From assembly GCF_016518545.1 (NCBI RefSeq), contig NZ_JACVTO010000005.1:1-64000 (forward strand): a stretch of DNA of 64,000 nucleotides, read 5' to 3'. This DNA is from Pseudomonas sp. S30. GTDB taxonomy: Bacteria; Pseudomonadota; Gammaproteobacteria; Pseudomonadales; Pseudomonadaceae. The notes under the pieces are model-generated. The model was not told the origin of the DNA. It did not search any database and saw nothing but the letters and a program-made list of their open reading frames with translations. The position numbers and the translations under genes are program-made. This document shows, in pieces, positions 33,482 through 42,834 of the stretch. The number at the start of each line of letters is the position of its first letter. The first letter of the stretch is position 1.

Positions 33482-34153
33482 ATGCGCGTACTGCTAGTGG
33501 AAGATGACCTGCTGCTAGGTGATGGCATTCAATTGGGCCTGCGCCAGGAGGGTGACCAGGTCGAGTGGCTGACCGATGGGCTGCTGGCCAGGCAGGCGCT
33601 GGCCACCGATGAGTTCGACCTGGTGATTCTCGATATCGGCCTGCCGCGCTGCAGCGGCCTGGACGTGCTCCACGAGCTACGCAATCGCGGCTCCAAGGTG
33701 CCGGTCCTGTTGCTCACGGCCCGGGACGAAGTGGCCGATCGAGTGAGGGGCCTGGACTACGGTGCTGACGACTACCTGACCAAGCCATTCGACTTCGACG
33801 AGCTGCTGGCCAGAGTCCGTGCCCTGGCCCGCCGCTCACTGGGCCGCGCGATGCCACAGCTGGTGCATGGTGGCCTGCGCCTGGATCCGTCCACCCACAC
33901 GGTGACCCTGGGCGACGACCTGATCAACCTCGCCCCACGCGAGTACGCCCTGCTGCGCCTGCTGCTGGAAAACAAGGGCAAGGTGCTGTCGCGCACCCAG
34001 CTGGAAAGCAGGCTCTATGGCTGGAGCGGCGATGTCGAAAGCAACGCCATCGAGGTTCATGTGCACCATGTCCGGCGCAAGATCGACAACAGGTTGATCC
34101 GCACCGTCAGGGGCCTGGGCTACACCATCGCGGACGAACCAGCAGGTCTCTAG
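33482..34153 (+). CDS. pmrA: Response regulator PmrA (OmpR family)
   Basis: The protein has 223 residues. Residues 1-118 are the receiver with acidic pocket Glu7/Asp8, phosphorylated Asp51 (VILDIGLPRCSGLD), Thr/Ala in LLLTARDE and Lys in DDYLTKPFDFDELL. Residues 128-218 are an OmpR-type winged helix (LAPREYALLRLLLENKGKVLSR, GYTI). It should activate surface-modification and polyamine genes under low Mg2+, acid or cationic peptides. An exact PmrA box heads the operon, so it is predicted to activate itself. Two bp separate it from pmrB. Confidence 0.93.
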   Translation: MRVLLVEDDLLLGDGIQLGLRQEGDQVEWLTDGLLARQALATDEFDLVILDIGLPRCSGLDVLHELRNRGSKVPVLLLTARDEVADRVRGLDYGADDYLTKPFDFDELLARVRALARRSLGRAMPQLVHGGLRLDPSTHTVTLGDDLINLAPREYALLRLLLENKGKVLSRTQLESRLYGWSGDVESNAIEVHVHHVRRKIDNRLIRTVRGLGYTIADEPAGL

Positions 34154-34155
34154 GC

Positions 34156-35574
34156 ATGCCCCTCACCCGACTTCGACACTCGCTCCTGGGCGAGCCCGCG
34201 CGCCCCTCGGTGCGCCGCCTGCTGCTGATGTGGCTGCTTGGCAGCTTCATCGTGACCTGGCTCATGGCCGTGGTGCTCACCTACTACCTGTCTCTCATGA
34301 AAGTCGAGAAATTCTTCGACGAAGACATGCTCGACTTCGGCGACGCCGCGCTCAACATCCTCAACATCGCCGTCGCCAGCCAGGACCTCGGCAGCCCTGG
34401 CGCGACCATGACGCAAAGCATCGAAAACAGCCGCGAGGCCATCAAGGGACTGCCTCTGGTGCACCGAGACGGCGTACTCGCCTACACCGTCTGGTTCCGG
34501 GGCGAGCCCGTCTTGTCGAGCGCCAAGACCCCATCGGGATTCACCGCCGCCGAAAATGGATTCAGCACCATCGAAAGCGCGGACGCCAACTGGCGAGTCC
34601 TGAAACTCGCCGAGGGCGACGTCCAGGTGTGGGTCGGGGAAAACATCAGCTATCGACGACGTGCCATCAACAGCCTGGTGAGTTACTCGCTGTTCCCGCT
34701 GCTGCCTGCCTTTCTCCTGCTCGCCACGATGATCTGGTTCAGCGTCTCGCGCGGGCTATCCCCGCTCCAGGCCTTGCAGGCCGAAGTACACAAGCGCTCG
34801 GGGCGCAATCTGGAGCCGATCGCGTTGACGAAGGTACCGTTGGAAGTGCACGGGCTGGTCAGCGAACTCAATTTCCTGCTCGAACGCCTGCGCAGTGCGC
34901 TGGAGGCAGAACGTCGGCTCACGGGCGACGCCGCCCACGAGATCCGCACCCCACTGGCCGCCCTGCGCACCCACGTACAGGTCATGCTGCGTTCTACCGA
35001 CGCGCAATTCCAGGCCCACGGCATGCAGCAGGTCAACCGCAGCGTCACGCGCATCACCACGCTGATGGAACAGATTCTGCTGCTGGCACGGCTGGACAGC
35101 GATGCGCTGATCGAGGAGTGCTATCCAATCGACTTGTCGAGCGTGGCCGAGGCGGTGGTAGCGGAGTTGTCGCTGCCGGCCTTCGACAAAGGCATCAGCC
35201 TCTCGCTGGAGCAGGCGCCCACCAGAATCATCGGCATCGAGCTGTGGCTGAAAATACTGCTGAGGAATCTGATCGGCAATGCAATACGCTATACGCCCCA
35301 AGGCGGGCATATCAGGGTACGAATAGAGGATCACCCGCAGCACGCGGTGATCTCGGTGCAGGACGACGGACCGGGGATCACCGCGCAGGAAGAAGGCGTG
35401 ATTTTCAAGCGCTTCTATCGCGGCAGCGCTGCCTCCAGCGATGGCCAGGGCAGCGGCCTGGGTCTACCCATCGTGAAGCGGATCGTCGAAGTGCACAGGG
35501 GCGCGATCAGGCTCGCGCAGGGTTTGCACGAACGCGGCCTCGGCGTGAGCGTTTCTCTACCGAAAAGACTTTGA
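34156..35574 (+). CDS. pmrB: Sensor histidine kinase PmrB
   Basis: The protein has 472 residues. Membrane helix 1 is at about 20-45 (LLLMWLLGSFIVTWLMAVVL) and helix 2 at about 175-200, enclosing a periplasmic domain of about 130 residues. HAMP-like sequence follows, then the H-box GDAAHEIRTPLAAL (His about 261) and the ATPase with NLIGNAIRYTP, VQDDGPGI and GSGLGLPIV. It senses metal or cationic-peptide stress and phosphorylates PmrA. Its position after pmrA in the polyamine operon supports the assignment over other kinases. Confidence 0.93.
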   Translation: MPLTRLRHSLLGEPARPSVRRLLLMWLLGSFIVTWLMAVVLTYYLSLMKVEKFFDEDMLDFGDAALNILNIAVASQDLGSPGATMTQSIENSREAIKGLPLVHRDGVLAYTVWFRGEPVLSSAKTPSGFTAAENGFSTIESADANWRVLKLAEGDVQVWVGENISYRRRAINSLVSYSLFPLLPAFLLLATMIWFSVSRGLSPLQALQAEVHKRSGRNLEPIALTKVPLEVHGLVSELNFLLERLRSALEAERRLTGDAAHEIRTPLAALRTHVQVMLRSTDAQFQAHGMQQVNRSVTRITTLMEQILLLARLDSDALIEECYPIDLSSVAEAVVAELSLPAFDKGISLSLEQAPTRIIGIELWLKILLRNLIGNAIRYTPQGGHIRVRIEDHPQHAVISVQDDGPGITAQEEGVIFKRFYRGSAASSDGQGSGLGLPIVKRIVEVHRGAIRLAQGLHERGLGVSVSLPKRL

Positions 35575-35596
35575 AACCGCACAGGAATGCTTGCGC

Positions 35597-36178
35597 ATGA
35601 TTCACATCGACGAACACACCCAGGTGGCCTTGGCCGATACGCTTTTCGTCTTCGCCCTCGAGGCCGAGGCCGGCGATGGCTTCAGCCATGTCGACACGCT
35701 GTTCACCGGCATCGGCAAGATCAACGCCGCGATCGCCCTGGTCAGGGCGTTGCAGACGCGCAGACCCAAGCTCATCGTCAACCTGGGCTCGGCCGGCAGC
35801 CCTCGGCATGGCAGAGGCGCGCTGGTGTGCTGCACGCAGTTCCTGCAACGGGACATGGACGTGACGCCGCTGGGCTTCGCCCGCTACGAAACCCCCTTGG
35901 CCAATCGCCCGGTGCTGCTGGAGCATGGCCTTGCCCTGCCCGGCGTGCCGCTGGGCACCTGCGGAACCGGCGACAGTTTCGAAATCAGCCACCACGATGC
36001 ACCTTACGACGTGATCGACATGGAAGCCTATGTACTGGCATTGATCGCCCAGGACGAGGGCATCCCGTTCCTCTGCCTGAAGTACATTTCCGACGATGCC
36101 GGCAGCGACGCTGCGCAGGACTGGTCGGTCCAGGTGCATCGCGCGTCCGAGGCGTTCGCCAAGGTACTGTTCAGGTAG
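35597..36178 (+). CDS. Methylthioadenosine/S-adenosylhomocysteine nucleosidase-like protein
   Basis: The ATG at 35597, with aggaa 9-10 nt upstream, gives 193 residues; a TTG two codons earlier is less likely. The purine nucleosidase pattern is visible: FALEAEAGDGF, TLFTGIGKINAAIALVRAL, PKLIVNLGSAGS, GTGDSFEIS, the substrate-binding DMEAY, and the catalytic-Asp region LKYISDDAGSDA. MTA nucleosidase removes the by-product of spermidine synthesis. It follows pmrB by 22 bp in the same direction, so it probably joins the polyamine operon and clears the MTA that SpeE2 releases. This placement after pmrB is not part of the P. aeruginosa order as I know it. Confidence 0.85.
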   Translation: MIHIDEHTQVALADTLFVFALEAEAGDGFSHVDTLFTGIGKINAAIALVRALQTRRPKLIVNLGSAGSPRHGRGALVCCTQFLQRDMDVTPLGFARYETPLANRPVLLEHGLALPGVPLGTCGTGDSFEISHHDAPYDVIDMEAYVLALIAQDEGIPFLCLKYISDDAGSDAAQDWSVQVHRASEAFAKVLFR

Positions 36179-36185
36179 CGACCGC

Positions 36186-37425
36186 TCATGCCCGCACCAC
36201 CCACAGCTGATCGATGCGGGTCGTGTACGACTGGCTCAGCAGCTCCCGACGCATCGCCCAATCGGGGTTCAGCGGTACATTGCCCGACCTCATGGTGCCC
36301 CGCCCATACCGGCCATTGATCTGGTCCATGACCGTCATCAAGCGGTCGCTCTGAGGCGATTGCGAGGTGGCGAACAGGTCGTCCGAAGACTGTCCCGGCT
36401 GGCGCAGGTCGAGCAGCAGGACTTCGGCCTTGCTGTACCGGTAGCCCTCGCGGAACACGCGTTCCAGCGCACGGGTGGCGGCGCGGGTGATCAGCAGCGT
36501 GTCGTTGGTGGGATATGGCAGTTCCACCAGTGCGCCCTGGGCGTGGTGCCGTTCGGCAGGGTTGAACATGCCGGTGCGAATGCTCACCCGCAGCTGCTTG
36601 CACAGCGAGCCTTGCGTGCGCAGCTTTTCAGCCGCACGCCCGGCATAGGTGGCCACCGCCTGCCTGATCGGCGCCAGCTCGCTGAGCCGGTCGCCGAACA
36701 TCCGACTGCAGCAGATTTCCTGCTTGGGCGCCTGCGCCTCCTCCAGCGCCAGGCAGGGCGTGCCGGCCAGTTCCCGTGCGGTCTTTTCGAGCACCACGCT
36801 GAACGTGTCGCGCAACATGCGCGGCTCGGCTCTGGCCAGGTCCATGGCGGTACGAATGCCCATGGCATTCAACGGCGCGAGCAGTCGCCGCCCTACCCCC
36901 CAGACTTCCTTGACCGGGGTGTTGCGCAGCACCCAGTCACGCTCGAAATCCTGGGTGATGTCGATCACCCCACCGGTGCGTTCCAACAGCTGCTTGGCCA
37001 TGTGATTGGCCAGCTTGGCGAGGGTCTTGGTACGCGCGATGCCGACCCCGACCGGTATGCCAGTGCGCTGCGCCACCATCGCCTGCAACGCTCGACCGAA
37101 AGCGGTCAGGTCTTCGCGGATGCCGGAGAGGTCGGCAAAACACTCGTCGATCGAATAGACCTCGACCGCCGGCACCCTCGACTCGATGATCGACATCACC
37201 CGCTCGCTCATGTCGCCGTAGAGCGCGTAGTTGGAAGAAAACGCCATGATGCCGTGCCGGCGCAGCCTTTCCCTGGCCTGGAAATAGGGCTCGCCCATCT
37301 TCACGTACGGCTTGGCATCGTAGGACCTGGCGATCACGCAGCCGTCGTTGTTGCTCAACACCACGATGGGGGTCCTGGCAAGGTCCGGTCGAAACACGCG
37401 CTCGCAGCTGGCGTAGAACGAGTTG
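36186..37425 (-). pseudogene. umuC: umuC 3' fragment (DNA polymerase V catalytic subunit), split by a mobile element
   Basis: On the minus strand the frame runs from the AAC codon at 37424 to the stop at 36186, giving 412 residues that read NSFYASCERVFRPDLART onward, the Y-family polymerase from just after its first catalytic Asp. The second catalytic pair is present (VYSIDECFADLSG), with the fingers/thumb segments GVGIARTKTLAKLANHMAKQL and VKEVWGVGRRL, and the C-terminal little-finger region. The first 12 codons, including the Asp of ALIDC, are at 53,948-53,983, 16.5 kb away. Joined, the two give a 424-residue UmuC, matching the normal length (E. coli 422). No frameshift or other damage is seen, so excision of the element should restore the gene. 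Confidence 0.95.
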
Positions 37426-37452
37426 TTCCGGGGCTTGCTAAAGGTTAGGAAT
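37420..37452 (+). repeat. Left end: GAGTTG core plus terminal inverted repeat
   Basis: GAGTTG (37420-37425) belongs to umuC. The element then reads TTCCGG-GG-CTT-G-CTAA-AG-GTTAG-GA-AT (37426-37452). The blocks TTCCGG, CTT, CTAA and GTTAG are repeated in order in the reverse complement of the right end. Matching is about 20 of 27 positions. Confidence 0.85.
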
Positions 37453-37537
37453 GAAATACGCTCATAAACAATGATTTAAGAAAGATCTAAAACAGCTTGA
37501 GAAGCAATGGGGATAGGTCAAAGACGGAGGGAGGTAG

Positions 37538-38683
37538 ATGGAGCTTGTGTGGGCTACCGAGGACTTGGTGATTGCCGGTCGTCCTTATCCAGGCTTTCCG
37601 ATCCTGCTTTGGGACACGATGGACAGTTGCATCCCGGCCAATGAATTCTTTCGCCACTACCTGTTGCGTGGCGCTATTGGTTCACGAAAGTCATGGCCAA
37701 GCACAGGGCGTGCGCTATATGACTTTTTTAGTTTCCTCCAAGTGCATGACCTTGACTGGCGCGACGTGGAACGTGGCGAGGCCAAGAGTGTCGTAGGGGC
37801 GTACCGGGACTACTCCCTGATGGAGTGCAAGTTGACCTCATCAACAACACGTCAACGGCTGCACTATGTATGCAAGTTCTACGAGTATGCACAGCAGCAG
37901 AGATGGGTGAGCAGACTGCCGTTTGGCCATGAAGAACGAACGGTCAAACGCGTCCTCGGCTTCCTTGCCCACGTCGATACCAAAGGCGGCAAGGCCATGG
38001 TGAACGACATCATGCCGCGCAAGCATCGGACGCTGCCCAAGTTTCTGAGCATGGATGAGATCAAGGCGTTACTGGCTACGCAGGAAAATCCGCATCACCG
38101 AATGATCATTCGGCTCGGACTTCAGACTGGACTGCGTCGGGAGGAAATCGCCTCTTTCCCGCTTGCCTACATCTTCGATCCGGATAGCGCCGGTAGGCGC
38201 GAGCGCAACATCCGGATTCGCCTCGATCCATACGATGGCCATGGCATGCGCACCAAGGGCAGCAAACCGCGCGACATCTACATCAGTCGCCGCTTCCTGG
38301 CGGATTTGCATCGTTACGTAGTGCAGATTCGCGGTGAGCGGGCCTCATTGAGCCGTATCAAACATGAGCCGCTGTTCCTTAACCAGTTTGGTGAGCCCTA
38401 CTCTGATGATGGCAAGCGCATCGCGCGTATCGTCCGGGAAACCGGCAAGCGAGCCGGTATCAGGGTCCATACCCACATGCTACGCCACACCTACGCCACC
38501 CATACCCTGGTCGCACTCCAGCGAAACCGCGCTGGGGTGGATCCGCTGGTGTTCGTGCAGCGGCAGCTTGGCCATAGCTCCATTCAGACGACGATGGTGT
38601 ACCTGCACCTGGTCAACGAACTGGCCGACGACGCGGTGCTGGCCTACGACGATGAGTTGAATGCAGAGCTGGGAGCGGTCTAA
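37538..38683 (+). CDS. Tyrosine recombinase 1 (TnpA-like) of the element
   Basis: The protein has 381 residues from ATG 37538, with a strong site (ggagggaggt). It is closest in size to Tn554 TnpA (361). The C-terminal catalytic domain (about 165-375) has all tyrosine-recombinase residues: Arg in GLQTGLRREEIASFP, His-x-x-Arg in HTHMLRHTYATH, the His of LGHSSIQTT and the nucleophile Tyr in MVYLHLVNEL. The N-terminal core-binding domain spans about 50-140. It is the first gene of the tnp operon, and its stop overlaps the start of the next gene by one base (TAATG). Confidence 0.92.
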   Translation: MELVWATEDLVIAGRPYPGFPILLWDTMDSCIPANEFFRHYLLRGAIGSRKSWPSTGRALYDFFSFLQVHDLDWRDVERGEAKSVVGAYRDYSLMECKLTSSTTRQRLHYVCKFYEYAQQQRWVSRLPFGHEERTVKRVLGFLAHVDTKGGKAMVNDIMPRKHRTLPKFLSMDEIKALLATQENPHHRMIIRLGLQTGLRREEIASFPLAYIFDPDSAGRRERNIRIRLDPYDGHGMRTKGSKPRDIYISRRFLADLHRYVVQIRGERASLSRIKHEPLFLNQFGEPYSDDGKRIARIVRETGKRAGIRVHTHMLRHTYATHTLVALQRNRAGVDPLVFVQRQLGHSSIQTTMVYLHLVNELADDAVLAYDDELNAELGAV

Positions 38684-40359
38684 TGGGCAAACGCAAGGTA
38701 TTCAATAGGACCGACCTTAGCGTCCCACATGTCGAGCATAGCCGCGATACGGCGGGTCGTGTTGTCGTTCTCCCGGAGGCGATTCCACCGGCCACTACTA
38801 CAGTCACCTTCGAGCGCAATGCCACGCGCTCCCGGGGCATCGACTTCGCGCCTTGGTACGGCACGGGCATTGATCCGATCACTTATGCCTGCCAGCGGCA
38901 GATCGAACGCTTCCTGGCCCGGCAGGACGGCGGGCTCGAGGCCAGTTCCGTGGCGAGTATCTGTAAAGGTGGTTTACGTCACTTTCTCAACTACATTGAG
39001 CTGCGCGCAACCGCGCTCGGGCGCGTTCTGACCCTGGACGATATTAATCGCGCTGTAATTGACGGTTTTCTTGGCCACCTCGCTGGACTGGGCATCACCA
39101 CCCTTAGCCAGAGGGGCCATTACACCAGCGCGAAGTCCGTCCTTCATGCGTTGGGCCAGCGTGGGCTTATTTCGTTAGTCTCCACGGGGGACGATGCGAC
39201 TTTCCCACGAAATCCGTTTCCAAACAGTGGCAAGCATAAGGGCGAAAGGCCGCTGCCGAAGCGTCAGCGGCGGGCGTTCACCACCGCGCTCAGGCAAGCG
39301 GTCATGCCGATCTGGCGCGACGATATCCCAGTAACTGGCGAATTGTTGGCTAATGCCCTTCTGACTGTAGCACTGCACACCGGGCGGAACTCCACGCCAC
39401 TGCTAGAGATGGAGCGCAATTGCCTGCGCGCCCATCCCAAGGACAACAGCGTATTCCTGGTCCTTTGGAAGCGCCGCGGCCACACCAGCCACAAGGTGGC
39501 GCTGCGCGCCGAGAATACGACTGCACATCTGTTGGAGTCCACGCCAACCGTCAAGACCAATGTCGAGCGCCTGATACGACGCATCCTTGCCCACAGCGAG
39601 CCGCTGTGCGCGGAGGCCCCGGACGACCTCAAGGATCGCGTGTGGCTGTATCGCGTGCATCGCGGCCCAGGCCCCGGCCGGGTCATTGCACTGACTGACG
39701 GGACGTTGATGCTGGCGATCAAGAAACTCGTGGCCGACCACGGGCTTACCGATATCGACGGCCAACCGCTGCGCATCAACATTTCTCGTCTCCGCAAAAC
39801 GTTCGCCAACCGAATTTTCGAGTTACTAGGGGGCGACCTGGTGACTACGGCCATCGCGCTTGGCAACACGCCACAGGTGGCCGGGCGAAATTATTTGGCA
39901 CCTAGCGGGGACGCGAGGCGCAACTGGAAATTTATGGGCGAGATACTTGTTCAAGAATTACTGACCCGCACCATCGGCGCGACCTACCAGACCACCCCGA
40001 TGGGGCGCTGTGGCGACCCGATGAATGGTCAGTACGCACCGAAACGTGAAGGGGCAGCGTGTTTTTCGTTCCTCAACTGTCTGCGCTGCAAGCATTACGC
40101 AGTGACAGAGGAAGATCTGCACCGCCTATTCAGCTTCTACTTCCGTGTATTCACGGAGCGCACACGCATAGACAAGCGGCGTTGGGCACAGGAATACGCG
40201 CACATTCCTCGATTGATTGACGACTACATTGTAGCCGAGGGGCTGCGGCGCGGGACTTTCAAGCCGGCGGCCGTCGAAGCCGCCCGCGAGCGTGCGCGCT
40301 GCGAGCCGCACCCGTTCTGGTCGTCCGATGTGGTGGAAAAGCTGGAGATCTTTGCATGA
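38683..40359 (+). CDS. Tyrosine recombinase 2 of the element
   Basis: The protein has 558 residues, starting in a TAATG overlap with the first recombinase. The catalytic domain is in the second half: Arg in ALHTGRNSTPLLEMERN, then the box INISRLRKTFANRIFELLGG, where the usual His is replaced (SRLR), and the Tyr in AGRNYLAPSGD. A cysteine pair and histidine in CFSFLNCLRCKHYAV near residue 463 may bind zinc, as in Tn554 TnpB-type proteins. The missing His suggests that it works together with, or is dependent on, the other recombinases. Its stop overlaps the third gene in ATGA. Confidence 0.88.
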   Translation: MGKRKVFNRTDLSVPHVEHSRDTAGRVVVLPEAIPPATTTVTFERNATRSRGIDFAPWYGTGIDPITYACQRQIERFLARQDGGLEASSVASICKGGLRHFLNYIELRATALGRVLTLDDINRAVIDGFLGHLAGLGITTLSQRGHYTSAKSVLHALGQRGLISLVSTGDDATFPRNPFPNSGKHKGERPLPKRQRRAFTTALRQAVMPIWRDDIPVTGELLANALLTVALHTGRNSTPLLEMERNCLRAHPKDNSVFLVLWKRRGHTSHKVALRAENTTAHLLESTPTVKTNVERLIRRILAHSEPLCAEAPDDLKDRVWLYRVHRGPGPGRVIALTDGTLMLAIKKLVADHGLTDIDGQPLRINISRLRKTFANRIFELLGGDLVTTAIALGNTPQVAGRNYLAPSGDARRNWKFMGEILVQELLTRTIGATYQTTPMGRCGDPMNGQYAPKREGAACFSFLNCLRCKHYAVTEEDLHRLFSFYFRVFTERTRIDKRRWAQEYAHIPRLIDDYIVAEGLRRGTFKPAAVEAARERARCEPHPFWSSDVVEKLEIFA

Positions 40360-42245
40360 GTGGCAACAACCTAGTCACGCTATCTTGGGCGAACATCGAG
40401 TCCCAGCCGGGGGAAATATGCGAGTTACCCGAGAGCGATCGCGACGCACTCATCGTCAGCGCCATCCAGGTCGAGGGGCACTGGGTCATCCTCAGCCGCT
40501 ACGGCGACGATATTTGGCAGTTGGACGGCTTTACCAACAACGTGCCAGACAACTTGCGGCGCCAGGACTTCAGCCGTGTGCCTTGTGCGTTTAAGGACGT
40601 GATGAAGGCCCTGCTGTACCGCTACCTGCGGCGCGGCCGCGCGGGGCAGAAGCGCCCCAAAGCGAGCACTTTGCGAAATTTTTTTGAGAATGCGCTGCCC
40701 TTCCTACGGTATCTAAACGCGCTCAAGCTCAATCACTTCGGCGCGGTGACACCCATTGTCTGCGCGAACTACGTTGCCGAGTGTCGGGCGTACAAGCAGA
40801 CGAGCCGGAGCAAGGGTAAGCCGCTGTCTCAGAGCGCCCTTGAGCGCCGCTTCATGGCAGTTGAGGCGCTTCAAGAATTGAGCCAGTACACCCACGATCC
40901 GATCCCTCTGCATCCCTGGCCTGATACTTCCGCGAATGCGCTGGCCCGCAGCGGTACGGCCCGTAGACAGGGCGGCAAAACACCACTGATGTCGGATGAG
41001 GCGTTCTGCGCCCTGTTCGAGAGAGCCTATCAACAGGTTCAGCACGGCAAGGCGCTACTCGATTTACGCGATGCCCTCAGCGCCATCGCAGCACAACGGA
41101 GAAGACAGGTTACCAGAACAGTCATAGAGGCTAAAAACCGCCACCTCGCCACTTTGGGCTGGGATGGCGGCTTGGGGGCATTTAATCAGGCGATCCTTGA
41201 TTTACGGACTGCCTGCTACATCGTGTTGGCCAGCACCTCCGGTTGCCGCAACCACGAACTGGCCAACGTCCAGTCGGGCGCGCACCACTGCACCGAGGAC
41301 GACGAAGGAATGATCTATCACTGGATGCGTTCAAGGTCGGATAAGACCGACACTGGTGTACACGACTGGATGATCCCCGAAGTCGCCGTACGCGTGTTGC
41401 GCCTGATGGAGCGTTGGGCCGAGCCATATCAAGCTATGATCGCCACCGAGATTGCCGAGCGGAGAAGGGTCAATCTGCGCGACCCAGAAATCGCCACGGC
41501 GCGTAAGCATCACCATGCACTCTTTCTCGGGGTGTGCCCTGCAAAGGGCAATTTAGTTCGCACCCTGTCGGGCATTACATGGAACCATGCCCTCAAGGCG
41601 TTCACGCAGAGCTGTGGGCTGGACTGGAACCTCGCCAGCCATCAATTTCGCCGCAAATTCGCCAACTACGCAGCGCACAGCCAATTTGGCGACTTGCGCT
41701 ATCTGCGCGAGCACTTCGCACACTGGTCCATGGACATGACGCTGGGCTACGCGATGGATGAGGACTGGGGTGAGCACCTCGACATCGAGTTGTACAGCGA
41801 CATCCAGGCAGAACTCGAAGACATCAAGTTCGGCGTCGTTGACACTTGGATGGGGGACGAACCGCTGGCGGGAGGCTACGGTCGCTCAATCAAACGCTGG
41901 CAGCGCGATCCGGCGAGCCTCGCCATCTTTAAGAGTCATGCATCGATGGTGACCTCAATTTCCGAGAGCACCGCGATCCGCAGCAATGGCCATGCCTGGT
42001 GTACCGCGAGCGACGACCGTTGCATCGGCAACACATTAGAGCGGACTCGCTGCGGCGACTGCCATAACGCGGTGATTGGGCGCGGCCATATTGGCATATA
42101 CCAACGTCTCTACGACAACCTGAAAGGGTTGCTGGATTGCAGCGACCTCGGTGACGGTGGCCGCCAGCGCATCTTGCGCGACCTAGAGCGCTGCCGTGAC
42201 GTCCTCGTGCAACTTGGATACGACCCGGAGATAAACCTAACATGA
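40356..42245 (+). CDS. Tyrosine recombinase 3 (TnpB-like) of the element
   Basis: The protein has 629 residues, the same size as Tn554 TnpB (630). The N-terminal 200 residues are a core-binding-type helical region. The catalytic domain (about 275-480) has Arg in LASTSGCRNHELANVQ, His-x-x-Arg in ASHQFRRKFANYAAH, and Trp/Tyr in HFAHWSMDMTLGYAM. A C-terminal zinc-finger-like patch follows (WCTASDDRCIGNTLERTRCGDCHN, seen near residues 547-570). Overlaps with the preceding and following genes are ATGA, so the whole operon is translationally coupled. Confidence 0.9.
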   Translation: MSGNNLVTLSWANIESQPGEICELPESDRDALIVSAIQVEGHWVILSRYGDDIWQLDGFTNNVPDNLRRQDFSRVPCAFKDVMKALLYRYLRRGRAGQKRPKASTLRNFFENALPFLRYLNALKLNHFGAVTPIVCANYVAECRAYKQTSRSKGKPLSQSALERRFMAVEALQELSQYTHDPIPLHPWPDTSANALARSGTARRQGGKTPLMSDEAFCALFERAYQQVQHGKALLDLRDALSAIAAQRRRQVTRTVIEAKNRHLATLGWDGGLGAFNQAILDLRTACYIVLASTSGCRNHELANVQSGAHHCTEDDEGMIYHWMRSRSDKTDTGVHDWMIPEVAVRVLRLMERWAEPYQAMIATEIAERRRVNLRDPEIATARKHHHALFLGVCPAKGNLVRTLSGITWNHALKAFTQSCGLDWNLASHQFRRKFANYAAHSQFGDLRYLREHFAHWSMDMTLGYAMDEDWGEHLDIELYSDIQAELEDIKFGVVDTWMGDEPLAGGYGRSIKRWQRDPASLAIFKSHASMVTSISESTAIRSNGHAWCTASDDRCIGNTLERTRCGDCHNAVIGRGHIGIYQRLYDNLKGLLDCSDLGDGGRQRILRDLERCRDVLVQLGYDPEINLT

Positions 42246-42655
42246 CGACCAAACGCAAGCCCTCGGACGCCCGCGAGCGGGATTTGCGACTCGCGCTCGC
42301 CCGCATCCAGCGTGGTCGAGCACATACCGGAGAATCCAAGGTCACTATCGCCTCTGTGGCGCGCGAGGCTGGCGTTTCGACGGCGCTGATTCACAACCAC
42401 TACCCCATAATCGCTGAGGCGATCCGCGATGCTCAAGGGCGTTCCAGTCGCGCCCAACGCGATGTGAAACACCAGGATCTCTGTGCGGAGCGTGAGAAGA
42501 ATCGCGCGCTTCGCCAGGAGATAGAGGGACTGCGCGCCAAGGTAGCCAGCCTTGCCTCCATCAACGAGGTTTTGCTAGCCGAGAACCGACTTCTAAAGGC
42601 AAAGCAGAGCGACTCCAAGGTGATCGACCTGCCCCCCGTGCATATTCTGACGTAA
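42242..42655 (+). CDS. Small TnpC-like accessory protein (HTH plus coiled coil)
   Basis: The protein has 137 residues. The N-terminal half has a helix-turn-helix like that of TetR or TnpC proteins (VTIASVAREAGVSTALIHNH). The second half is a long charged helix (LCAEREKNRALRQEIEGLRA, then LASINEVLLAENRLLKAK), likely a coiled coil for dimerisation. Tn554 TnpC (125 residues) has the same position and size and affects orientation and frequency of transposition. DUF6262 is the probable family. It starts in an ATGA overlap with the third recombinase. Confidence 0.85.
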   Translation: MTTKRKPSDARERDLRLALARIQRGRAHTGESKVTIASVAREAGVSTALIHNHYPIIAEAIRDAQGRSSRAQRDVKHQDLCAEREKNRALRQEIEGLRAKVASLASINEVLLAENRLLKAKQSDSKVIDLPPVHILT

Positions 42656-42834
42656 TCTCGAGAGCAGTCGCCCACTGATAATGCTCCCATGGCACTGCCA
42701 GTTATGCGCTTTCCGCCGAATCAGATGGCGTTGAGGTTTTCTAAGTGAAGAAACGAGCGTACAAGGCAAGCGTTTGGCATGTAAAATCCCTCCAGCAGAT
42801 CGATTAATTCGGTAATAGGATAAAAGGAAGCATC

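Noticed and set aside
37380-37430. A possible frameshift in umuC near its left junction
   Set aside because: On re-reading the strand carefully the codons GAG CGC GTG TTT CGA are in frame; the gene is split but not frameshifted.
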